Shown here one piece after another: positions 25,221-33,885 of a stretch of DNA of 64,000 nucleotides. The notes under the pieces are model-generated. The model made no database searches, was not told the DNA's origin, and saw only the letters and a program-made list of their open reading frames with translations. Each line of letters starts with the position of its first letter. Within the stretch, counting starts at the first letter, position 1. The position numbers were made by a program, and so were the translations under genes. The stretch covers positions 20,142 through 84,141 of the forward strand of contig JBGSHS010000043.1 in the NCBI GenBank assembly GCA_041752115.1, in the 5' to 3' direction. The DNA is from JAJRVM01 sp041752115. Its GTDB lineage: Bacteria; Planctomycetota; Planctomycetia; Pirellulales; Pirellulaceae.

Positions 25221-26677
25221 TCCTCCACCTTGATCAGTGGATTTCCCTCTGAGTATTCTGTCAGTCGCGATACCGATAGATCTGATCGGTCCGATTTCTG
25301 CGTCGGCGTCCGATCCAGGAAGTCATTGCGTCGGGGTTGAAAAACATACTGCCCGTCGCCGCGGAATCCACCGATCGTGATCACGCGCCGAGGATCATCG
25401 GGCTGATGCAGAAAGGTGTTTCCGCGGATGCCGGGCCAGCACCAATGGGGGCTGCCGCGCCGGGCGTAACTCCACATCATGATTCCACGGGTAACGATGC
25501 CGAACTGGTTATCGCGCATGTCGAAGTCCATGTTGTACTGCTTGATCGTGGGGCCAATCTGGTGGACCACCTTGACGCAGGCGGCCGGGTTGCCATTGGG
25601 ATTATCGCGCTGACCGGAGATCACGTTTTCGGCTACGGTCACCGCGGAAATCGGATACTCACCGTCGTGGCAATCGTAGAGCCGTATACCGATCTGACCA
25701 CCGACAATGGAGTTCTGACGAATGATGCAGTGGTGAGGCCCATCGCAGTCGACCCCGACGGCGTAGGGATTCGTACCCTCAGAATACCCTCGCAGCACAT
25801 TTCGCTCGACGAGGCAATCGTGGGCACCGGTCCAAAGTCCGATCCCCGTATCGACATACTCCGTCACCAGATTCATGGCGAAGTAACCTCGCCGGCCTGA
25901 TTGCGGCTTCCATGCGGCACCGTTCACGCCGGTTCCCGCCAGACCGTTATGAAACCGGTTGTGAATACACGATGTCCCGTCGCACTGAGTGAAATCCACC
26001 TGATGAAACATGCCAAAGTCACCGGCCCTGCTCGACGAATCAAAGCTGCAATGTCCCACATACACGTCCTGGCACTGCAGGAAATCGACGAACTGCCGGT
26101 TCTTGTTGCCTTTGCCTCCTTCGACGACGAAATCCAAGCCGCGGATGGCTATGTTACGACAGGGAGCGTTTTCCTGACCATGAGCAATGATCATCGTAGG
26201 AAGCTCATCCGCCTGGATCAGGATGCTCGACGGCTGGCGATCGGCAGTAACCGACCGTTCGACAGGAGGCGATGTGCGACCTTGCTCTCCCAGGAACACC
26301 TGATCGGGCCGTGCGCCCAGCAGCGTAACGTTCGTTCGCAGTACCAGAGCAGTGGCCAGAAAATAGCGTCCCGGAGGAAACTCGACGGTGCCGCCGTTGA
26401 TCGCCGCCTGGTCGATGGCCTGCTGGATCGCGCCGCAAGCGTCCCGCTTACCATCCGCCACATCATGGGGTACGCGAACGAAGGCATGCGTGTTCTTGGG
26501 TTCTCCCGGAAATGGACTGGGAATGTCATCGACAGTTGCCGATTGCAGTGTGGCCGGAAGAACCAGCAGGAGAATGCTGCCAAGGAAGAAGGGGGCCGAT
26601 AGGAAGAGCTGATGGCCGCCTCCACACGTCTCGTTGAGTCGAACCATCAGGGATCGGACCAGCATAGGGCGTCTCAT
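25217..26677 (-). CDS. Secreted beta-helix (pectate-lyase-like) protein
   Basis: Several in-frame ATGs are possible; the one at 26677 puts a membrane-type signal (LFLSAPFFLGSILLLVLPATLQS) at about residues 22-46, giving 486 residues. The mature part opens as a pectate-lyase-like 'superfamily 3' helix: AIQQAIDQAAINGGTVEFPPGRYFLATALVLRTNVTLLGA. Repeating rungs with NIAIRGLDFVVEGG, DVYVGHCSFDSS and CIIRQNSIVGGQIGIRLYDC follow. These proteins bind or cut polyuronides or other glycans. No named family residue set is clear. It sits next to the truncated glycosidase gene on the same strand, 148 bases downstream of it in transcription order. Confidence 0.75.
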   Translation of the reverse strand: MRRPMLVRSLMVRLNETCGGGHQLFLSAPFFLGSILLLVLPATLQSATVDDIPSPFPGEPKNTHAFVRVPHDVADGKRDACGAIQQAIDQAAINGGTVEFPPGRYFLATALVLRTNVTLLGARPDQVFLGEQGRTSPPVERSVTADRQPSSILIQADELPTMIIAHGQENAPCRNIAIRGLDFVVEGGKGNKNRQFVDFLQCQDVYVGHCSFDSSSRAGDFGMFHQVDFTQCDGTSCIHNRFHNGLAGTGVNGAAWKPQSGRRGYFAMNLVTEYVDTGIGLWTGAHDCLVERNVLRGYSEGTNPYAVGVDCDGPHHCIIRQNSIVGGQIGIRLYDCHDGEYPISAVTVAENVISGQRDNPNGNPAACVKVVHQIGPTIKQYNMDFDMRDNQFGIVTRGIMMWSYARRGSPHWCWPGIRGNTFLHQPDDPRRVITIGGFRGDGQYVFQPRRNDFLDRTPTQKSDRSDLSVSRLTEYSEGNPLIKVED

Positions 26678-26825
26678 GGTAATAGCGTACCTGTGTGTGG
26701 CGACCTTTTCTTGTGGCTGACGCAGGGTGTCGACGAATCCATTCAGACCTGCCAGTGGATACTCGACATAGCGCAACACCGAGTCATTGCAGTATGTCTG
26801 GCGTCAAAGGACAGTGTTCACCTCG

Positions 26826-27554
26826 TCAACAAGATAATGACCAGTCAGCAGTGTGAGAATCAGCTTCCCGCGCCAACCATAACAGCATGTCATGATTCCG
26901 CTCCAGAAGCCCTGTCGGCATACCTTGCTGCGCCTCAGGATACTTGTCCAGCTTCACGAAGTAGTCGAAAGGGTGCCCATTCCAGAACGCGATGTAATTG
27001 AAGCGATTCATTGCCAGAAAGTCGAGGTGCTCCAGCCATTGATCCTTGTCGTAGAAGAATGGGAACTCTTGCGGGGTGACCGGATAATCGTAGGTGCCTG
27101 ACTTCATCAGGAAGATGCACACGCCGCGCAGGGACAGGGCGGGCGCATCACCGACCTCGAGATCGACGGGCAGGCGTCCACTGTCGCGCACGCGGCGTTC
27201 CAGCTCCAGGCAGCCGTACATCGCTCCTGCGGCGTCAAACCCCACAATTCGAATGCCATCGTTGTTGGCCGTTATTTGGTACCCCTCCGGTCTGTGGGAC
27301 TTGTCCGTCGGCCTTATCGCCCCGGCGCTAACTGTCACCGTCACAGTGGTCTTCGCGTCGGCTGTCAAGCGATAGCCGGCTTGCTGGATCGCTGTCTCCA
27401 ATCGTGTCGCTCCCCACGTCACACACGGGTGACTGGTTGGCGAGACTTGCACATTGAACGCGGCGTCCAATCGCTGCAGGTTATCTTGCCCGTTGACGAC
27501 TTGCAGTGAGGAGCAGCATATGCCGAAGGCGATTAGCGCGAGCAGCTGTCTCAT
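26826..27554 (-). pseudogene. Glycosidase N-terminal part, truncated (GH67/GH20-like)
   Basis: The 242-codon frame has a signal peptide (RQLLALIAFGICCSSLQVVNG) and then the alpha/beta domain that precedes the catalytic barrel in GH67- or GH20-type enzymes: GYQITANNDGIRIVGFDAAGAMYGCLELERRVRD, followed by LRGVCIFLMKSGTYDYPVTPQEF, the first strand of the barrel, and NRFNYIAFWNGHPFDYF. It breaks off after MLLWLAREADSH with an unrelated tail and stop, so nearly all of the catalytic domain is missing (family members are usually well over 500 residues). AGGA precedes the ATG, and the front end itself is intact. It is most likely non-functional. Confidence 0.75.
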
Positions 27555-27601
27555 TACGAAAGATCCTGCGGCTTCGTCGATTCGTTGAAGTTGATGGTCT
27601 G

Positions 27602-30600
27602 TTACGGATGGGGACCACGTTGGATCGCCGCGTCAACATGCACGCGCGATACGCCGGTCGGGAGGGCTACTGACTCCGTGGCGACGTCGTATATCGCCGG
27701 CTGGCCGTTCAGTTGGACCGACGTGACCTGGCCGTTGACCCGCAATTGCAGCCGGATCGATTGCGGCGGAGATCGCTGGGGAAGATCGATATCGCCTCGA
27801 ATTCGATCGTGCGTGGCGGCCAGAGTCATGGACGTGGGGCCGAAGCGGGTCTGCAGACGTTCGACGCGAATCTGCTGTCCTGGATCCAGCCACGCACGGG
27901 GCGTCGCGCGACCATAGACGAGTGTGTCGTCCTCTTCGTCCCACACGAGCATACCGGCCAACATGCGCGTGTAGTAGCCCATGGGCCAAGGTGCCAGGTC
28001 ATATACGCGCCCAGCACCCCAAGAACGATGTTCGAAGGTCGTGAGTGTCTGGCGTGACATGTGGGAGGCAATGACGCTGTAGAACGTGTAGATCGCCTGC
28101 TGTGGTTGGTTGCGACGCAGATAAGCGCAGCCGTGGCCCAGGAAATAGGCCTCATCGGCCAGATTGGGGGCCATCACAAACAGGTTGTCCTCAAGATTCG
28201 AACAGACCCAGTCTTCCAGCGGATCGCCCGGGGGCACGATACCCGAATCGAGAATCCCCTCCAACGCGCCGTCGACCACTGCCGCGTACCACATGGTCTC
28301 TTCATGCCCCTCCGATTCGAGGTAGCCTGGTACGTAGGGTATAAAGGTACCGTCGTTGAGCCGCACTGGTTCGCGGCGGCGGACCGCGTGGCGCAACCCC
28401 CGAAGGATGCAGGCACGATAGTCGTCGGCCACGGCCCGGAACTCAGCCGCCCGCGGATGACCGATCTTCTCCAGCAATCGCGTCAGTTCGTCAAAGCCCA
28501 TCCAGTTGATGCAGTCACTGAAGGTGCTGGTCCCCGCCGACCCGTCGGTAACTCGTCCCGGTGGCAACCAGCCATAATTGTCAGGTCGAGTGCCGTTCGG
28601 GTTGTCGTGCATGGTCAACTGACGCTGGGATGCGGTCCATTCCAGGCTTTCAATGAGCTGAGGCAGCTTTTCCTCGAGCCATTGCCGGTCGTCGGAGAAA
28701 TGGAAATAGCGCGCGGCGGCCCACTGCATCCACCCGTGAAAATTGATCCACAACAGCGCCGTGTAGCGTGGAGGGGCATTGAAGAAACCCTTCCAAGTTG
28801 TGTATGTCTTGGCATCTGAGGACTGGGACCCTTGCCAGCGAAACGCCGCCTCCAGGTATCGCCGGGCTTCCGAGAAGTGTCCGCGGCGCGCCAAACCCTC
28901 AATCCCATACGCTGTCGCATGGAGCCACACGGCATCGTAGACAATCGGGCTCGTCTTGAGCGCATAATCACCTTGTGTGTCCAGGTCGCCACTGACGAGC
29001 GTGCGCGGCAGGAGTGTCTTGTACAGGTTATTAACGACCGAGTCGGGCGTCTCAATGACAGCTCCCGGCGTGAGCAGACGGTCCCAATACGTCTTACAGC
29101 GTACGACGACATCGTCGAAGCCCCATGTCAGAGCCTGTTCGACCAAGGCCTGCTCCACCGCGACATACGGGATTACCAGGTCGACGTGCGTCTGGTCGGG
29201 CTCGAACTTCAACAGCACTTCCTGATCACTGGCGGCCACGACTGTCGCCTGTGCCGCACGGAAACCGAGTACCGGCCGAGTGCCTGCGACGAGGCAGGAT
29301 GAATCGATACGCGCTGTAGCCAGATCCTTCAGCGGTTTGTCCGGGCCCAGCCAGGCATCTGGACGGATCTTCAACCATAGGGGCGACTTCCCGTCGCATT
29401 TTCGTGCCAGGCGTACGAACGCGGCCAGCGGCTCGTTGCCCGTCCGAACCTCTTCGCCCATCAGCGGATAGGCCAGCGCAGTGGATTCGACGGCAGAGTC
29501 TCCAACTGTCCATTGTGTAGTGACAATGATGTGGTACCCATCTTCGATCGCCTGTAAGACGTCCGGATCGCCATGGTCTCGAAACTCGGGGGTTGCGCCG
29601 GCGCCGAGCTGCACGGTAAAATGTTCGGCTGGCACATGCCCTGTACCCGGACCCGACCCAGAGCTGACGCCAATCGCCCCGTTGGACAGGACGTAGAACT
29701 CCTGGCAGACGTTTGGCCAGCCGAGAAACATGCGGCGGTGTTGGGGATCTTCCACGCGCGAAAGAAAGTACGAGTAGTCGACTTCCGGCATGGTCGCCAG
29801 CGAGTCCGCCACTCGCGGCGCCACCGGACGCGCGAGCGAATAGGCAAAGGTGAATGCGCGATCGTCCTGCCCTGGCCGTTCCTCGCCGTATCCTGTCGTC
29901 TCCCGGTACTTCTCGGCCGTGCTCTGGAATGGTTGCTGCCCGGCCTCCTTCACTCGACGGGCCAGTTCGTCGATCTGATCGTGTGATCCGGTCGCATCGG
30001 TACCACGGGTGACGAGAATACCCAGGTCCTTAAGCCAGACAAACGGTCGATCTCGCAACAGCTCGGAGCGGAGCGTGAAACCGAAGTCGTGCGCCAGGTC
30101 AAACCGGAGGGCACCCCCGATCGTCGTCGCGAAACGGCTGCCGTCGCTGGCATCCCAGACTGGAAGTGTCGAACAGGCCAGACGCACCTGATAGCCATGT
30201 GCGAACTGGCCGGAGGGCGCCAACGGCAATATCTCGATATCCTCCTCGTTGACAGGAACAACGTTCAGCGACTCCAGCCACGGGCGAGCGTCGGTGGCAG
30301 ATTCCCACTCGACTGCAAAGCTCTCCCATCGCTTCTCACCGGAACGGACAAATTCAGATTCGCCGACCGGAGTGAGTCGCAGAAGATCGATGCACGTGCA
30401 AGCGTCAGCCACGGTCTTCAACCGCAGTCGGACGTGCTGTGGTTCAAGCAGGACCCCCAGGTCCTGCCAGTGGCTGCGACCGAAATCTGCACTCTTTCCG
30501 TCGAGCATCACCGTCTGCGTTGTTCCGTCTGCAAACTGCAGTTCCAGTGGAATGGACGCCGCTCGCGATGGACCACGATTCACGTTGGCGGACAGCAAAC

Positions 30601-31267
30601 ACGGACCGGCGGTCGGCAACGACCACTCCACTGCCACCTCACGCTGGCTCGGCATGAGAAACGCAATACCCGCACCGATCTCGCCTGACGCGGTCCGTCC
30701 GTAGTCCTTCAGGTTGATTGTCGGAGTGCCGGTCCACGAGCTGTCATTGCCCAGATCGTCCAGGTAGACGTGGGGTGAAAAGACGACACTCTCAACCGTA
30801 GTGACTGTTCCCGCCAGTGTGTCCGAACGCAAGATCTCTACCGTATCCCCGGGCGCAAATCGAACTGGCTGCGACGTTAACCGATACAGGCCCGAAGTGC
30901 ACCGTCCGTCGAACTGCGCCATATCGTCGTGCGGACAATTGTCGGGGAGCTGACCATTGGCCAGCACACTTTGATCCACGTTCGCCCTCACACCACCTAG
31001 ACGAACCGCCACATCCCTTGCACCGCGCGGATGTCGGACCCACGTCAGGTAGACGTACCAGGACCCTTCGGGGGCCGCAACTCGCACCGCCGCCGGCTCA
31101 TGCGGGTCACCCGCTTCTGCCACAAGATACTGTCCACCGCGTGCGAAAGGGCATGCTGCGCGAACAAATGCAGCCGAGTGGGACAAACGGGAGTGGTCCA
31201 GCGACACAATCAAGTCAGGGGCCGGGGTGGATATCCCCAGCGCCGCCGTCATTATCATGCACCACAT
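27602..31267 (-). CDS. Very large secreted six-hairpin glycosidase-like protein
   Basis: The ATG at 31267 is preceded by GGAGGG at seven bases; an upstream in-frame ATG at 31288 lacks this. The product has 1221 residues, with a short signal-like N-terminus (WCMIMTAALGISTPA). The first third is beta-rich, likely carbohydrate-binding modules (for example SWYVYLTWVRHPRGARDVAVRL, 60-110, and IPLELQFADGTTQTVMLDG, 230-250). The central to C-terminal part (about 760-1120) is an (alpha/alpha)6 glucosidase fold: YDAVWLHATAYGIEGLARRGHFSEARRYLEAAF, WLEEKLPQLIESLEWT and DEAYFLGHGCAYL. A small beta domain closes it. The family is not exactly assigned (GH78/GH95-like clan). Glycan degradation outside the cytoplasm is the likely role. 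Confidence 0.75.
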   Translation of the reverse strand: MWCMIMTAALGISTPAPDLIVSLDHSRLSHSAAFVRAACPFARGGQYLVAEAGDPHEPAAVRVAAPEGSWYVYLTWVRHPRGARDVAVRLGGVRANVDQSVLANGQLPDNCPHDDMAQFDGRCTSGLYRLTSQPVRFAPGDTVEILRSDTLAGTVTTVESVVFSPHVYLDDLGNDSSWTGTPTINLKDYGRTASGEIGAGIAFLMPSQREVAVEWSLPTAGPCLLSANVNRGPSRAASIPLELQFADGTTQTVMLDGKSADFGRSHWQDLGVLLEPQHVRLRLKTVADACTCIDLLRLTPVGESEFVRSGEKRWESFAVEWESATDARPWLESLNVVPVNEEDIEILPLAPSGQFAHGYQVRLACSTLPVWDASDGSRFATTIGGALRFDLAHDFGFTLRSELLRDRPFVWLKDLGILVTRGTDATGSHDQIDELARRVKEAGQQPFQSTAEKYRETTGYGEERPGQDDRAFTFAYSLARPVAPRVADSLATMPEVDYSYFLSRVEDPQHRRMFLGWPNVCQEFYVLSNGAIGVSSGSGPGTGHVPAEHFTVQLGAGATPEFRDHGDPDVLQAIEDGYHIIVTTQWTVGDSAVESTALAYPLMGEEVRTGNEPLAAFVRLARKCDGKSPLWLKIRPDAWLGPDKPLKDLATARIDSSCLVAGTRPVLGFRAAQATVVAASDQEVLLKFEPDQTHVDLVIPYVAVEQALVEQALTWGFDDVVVRCKTYWDRLLTPGAVIETPDSVVNNLYKTLLPRTLVSGDLDTQGDYALKTSPIVYDAVWLHATAYGIEGLARRGHFSEARRYLEAAFRWQGSQSSDAKTYTTWKGFFNAPPRYTALLWINFHGWMQWAAARYFHFSDDRQWLEEKLPQLIESLEWTASQRQLTMHDNPNGTRPDNYGWLPPGRVTDGSAGTSTFSDCINWMGFDELTRLLEKIGHPRAAEFRAVADDYRACILRGLRHAVRRREPVRLNDGTFIPYVPGYLESEGHEETMWYAAVVDGALEGILDSGIVPPGDPLEDWVCSNLEDNLFVMAPNLADEAYFLGHGCAYLRRNQPQQAIYTFYSVIASHMSRQTLTTFEHRSWGAGRVYDLAPWPMGYYTRMLAGMLVWDEEDDTLVYGRATPRAWLDPGQQIRVERLQTRFGPTSMTLAATHDRIRGDIDLPQRSPPQSIRLQLRVNGQVTSVQLNGQPAIYDVATESVALPTGVSRVHVDAAIQRGPHP

Positions 31268-32042
31268 GCGATTTCCCTCCGTCAACAATCAGTCGCATAC
31301 CGGTTCAGGGCAGGCCGAGATGTGGCTACGGTGTAGCCCGCATCCGATCTGCAACAGCCGTCGCGCGCATGAGCAACCTGATTCGCCCACGGTAATTGGT
31401 TTCTCGACTCGATAGGTTGATTGATCGTGCCGATCAGCACTAGTCATGCCGCACGGGATATTGTCTACCGATCAGGAATCAAAAGAAAGTAGACGCTCTT
31501 CGCAGTCAGAACGTCAGTGACCGGCCATTCAGCCAGCTTGATGGGACGGGAGGCGGAAATGGCGATGGTGAATCGATCGCAGGGCCCAGCCCGGCGTGAA
31601 CTGTCGCCTGAGGTCGGTTGGATGAAAGGGAAGACGTGCGGCAGTCGTAGGCTCATGGCAGGACGATTGATTGTGGCTCATGGTGACGCCGGCTTAGGTC
31701 GGATCGGTAGGTCTTTCGCCACAACGGGTGCTGGTCGCTTGAGAGACCGAAGCGGGAAGATCGCGTACGAACAGGCTTGCTGACAACCAGCGTGGGAGAA
31801 GGATACCTGTCGCTGCCACGGCTCGCCGCACTGAAAAGGCCATGTGGATTAATCGGAACTGTGGCGTGCGGCGGCAACGGGGCGCGATCGTTCTGAGCCA
31901 TTTTGTCGCTGCCCTGTTTCATTCCAGCGGGCGTTCTTTCATAATCCTGTGGAGATTGATCGGCGCGGGTGAAGAACGGTTGAGTAGTTTCATCGACTTC
32001 ACAACGTGATCCTTGCCGAGATGGACGAAGAAGAGGCCGCAG
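31268..32042. other. Divergent intergenic region, no gene seen
   Basis: These 775 bases lie between the large glycosidase (minus) and a secreted barrel protein (plus). Short open frames occur on both strands, but none reads as protein, has a signal peptide or has a good start. The two promoters must be here. I see no repeat of the families found elsewhere in the window. Confidence 0.5.
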
Positions 32043-33872
32043 ATGCGACGCGTTTACGGGGCTATCCATATTCCCTTCAGGATTTCACTGGCTCACAGAC
32101 GATGGCACGACTTGCTGTCGGCGGTCAGTGTGCTGATTCTGACGGCATTTATTCTCTTGACCGTCTGTACCGACGTCGTCAACGCGGCGGATACCCCTCA
32201 GGATCAGGCGACTGCCGCTCCGGCAGAATCGCAGCCGACGCCTCTGCGGTTCGGTGTCGACGATGCAGGGTCCCCTGGCGATCTGGAGACATACGAATGG
32301 ACTGAGCGGGCGTTTCAGGAGATGGGGTTCAATCTCTGGGTTTGCCACGCACGTTTGCACTCTCACACCGTTGCCGGCTACGTCGACAGCTTTCGTCGAG
32401 TTGACGCGTGGTGTGAAGCCAACGATGTCTCTTGGGTCTGGAACCTGGAAGGGGCGAATTGGATCCGGTCCTTCGTCGACGATCAAGGTCGCGACTGGTT
32501 CAATCGTTCCGACGGACGTCACTACGAACTGATTCCAGACGATGTGCTGGCCGAACTAGCGAAGTCGAGAAGACTGCTGGGAGTCGAGTACGACGAAGCC
32601 ACGCACATGCAGTGCTGCCGCAACAAGATCGCTTTTCCGGAAGCAACGCGTCCGCCCTGGATGTATGACCCGAAGGACGACCAACTGGAGCAGGCTTCGG
32701 ATCATTTCACGACGGCGGTCCAGGATGTCGCCGCAGCGTATGAACGGCACGGGATCTCCTTGTTTACCGAACACGTGTTCTCGGACCTGCTGCACAACTT
32801 TGCGCGTGCCGGATACACGCCGGCACCCAAGATACTGAAAGAAAGCTGGTCACCGATCGCCATTGCCATCGCCATGGGCGCGGCCATCGAATACGACAAG
32901 CAGTTGTGGATCACGCCCGATCTGTGGGGTCCGACCGGTTACCCGGCCCACTCGGTGGAAGAGTATCGTTCGGCGCTCGTGTTAGCCTATACCATGGGCG
33001 CCGATGTCATCTACACAGAGAACCTGGCCTTTGACAACAAGAACCAGGGTATCGGCAGTCTGGTACTTGTTACCAACGACGGCAACGATTATCGCCTTAC
33101 CGATTACGGGAGGGTGGCGGACTGGTTCGCTCATCAGTACGTCCCGGCACATCCGCGCTATTACGACTTTCGTCAGTTGCGGCCGCGTGTGGCGATTGTG
33201 CGCCAGCCCGACTCGTGTTGGGGCCAGGCCACCAGTTGGTTGCCTGACACGCTCTTTGGAAACGACAGTTGGCCGTCGACAACAGTGACGGAAGCCTGGT
33301 TCAAAATCTGGCACCTGCTGACGCGCGGCGTAGTGCCTGCTGACGGCATCAACTGGAACGGTGGTGGATCGTATATCGGTCGACCGCACCAGCTGTTCTG
33401 TCCGCTGGACGGAGTCGTCGTGCTGGACCACTACGCGAGAGCTGAGCACTTGCGTGGCGTGGAAGCGATCTTTCTCACCGGCTTGGGGGTCAGCGATGCA
33501 ACGCTCGATGCGATCGTGGAGTGTGTTCGGGCGGGAGCGACTTGTGTGGCATTGCCGCATCTACTGCCCGAGAGAGTGCGGGATACGACCGGCGACAACG
33601 GCCATTGTACGGACGGTGCAGGACGCTGGATCGCCACGACCGACTTTCTCGCGCCGCACGTCCGGAAGAGCATCGTGCCGATTCTACCGCCCTACGACAC
33701 GATCCGCTACCAGTTCGGGGAGACCGAGGTGCGGATTGGTACCGTCGACGGCGATCCGAATCGGCTAGCCGCTACAGTTGCGCAACTGGCCGCATCACCC
33801 GCGGAATCGGCGAACGCCAATGCACGTCTCCCTGGTATCACTCCAGTGGTTTCCACATCTGCCGCCAGGTAA
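32043..33872 (+). CDS. Secreted TIM-barrel hydrolase-like protein
   Basis: With the ATG at 32043 the product has 609 residues and an uncleaved-type or long signal segment (LLSAVSVLILTAFILLTVCTDVVNA, about residues 24-48). The mature sequence starts LRFGVDDAGSPGDLETYEWTERAFQEMGFNLWVCHAR, then VSWVWNLEGANWI and LLGVEYDEATHM, a barrel with an acidic strand end typical of glycoside hydrolases. ADVIYTENLAFDNKNQGIG follows, and later AIFLTGLGVSDATLDAIVECVRAGATCVALPHLLP, a domain like the A42 or trimerisation domain of beta-galactosidases. The family remains unassigned. The next gene (M61 peptidase) starts 13 bases after its stop, so they are probably cotranscribed. Confidence 0.6.
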   Translation: MRRVYGAIHIPFRISLAHRRWHDLLSAVSVLILTAFILLTVCTDVVNAADTPQDQATAAPAESQPTPLRFGVDDAGSPGDLETYEWTERAFQEMGFNLWVCHARLHSHTVAGYVDSFRRVDAWCEANDVSWVWNLEGANWIRSFVDDQGRDWFNRSDGRHYELIPDDVLAELAKSRRLLGVEYDEATHMQCCRNKIAFPEATRPPWMYDPKDDQLEQASDHFTTAVQDVAAAYERHGISLFTEHVFSDLLHNFARAGYTPAPKILKESWSPIAIAIAMGAAIEYDKQLWITPDLWGPTGYPAHSVEEYRSALVLAYTMGADVIYTENLAFDNKNQGIGSLVLVTNDGNDYRLTDYGRVADWFAHQYVPAHPRYYDFRQLRPRVAIVRQPDSCWGQATSWLPDTLFGNDSWPSTTVTEAWFKIWHLLTRGVVPADGINWNGGGSYIGRPHQLFCPLDGVVVLDHYARAEHLRGVEAIFLTGLGVSDATLDAIVECVRAGATCVALPHLLPERVRDTTGDNGHCTDGAGRWIATTDFLAPHVRKSIVPILPPYDTIRYQFGETEVRIGTVDGDPNRLAATVAQLAASPAESANANARLPGITPVVSTSAAR

Positions 33873-33885
33873 CGAGGGTAATTGC

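Noticed and set aside
31517..31783. Short plus-strand open frame in the 31.3-32.0 kb gap
   Set aside because: No ribosome site, no domain-like sequence and no signal peptide.
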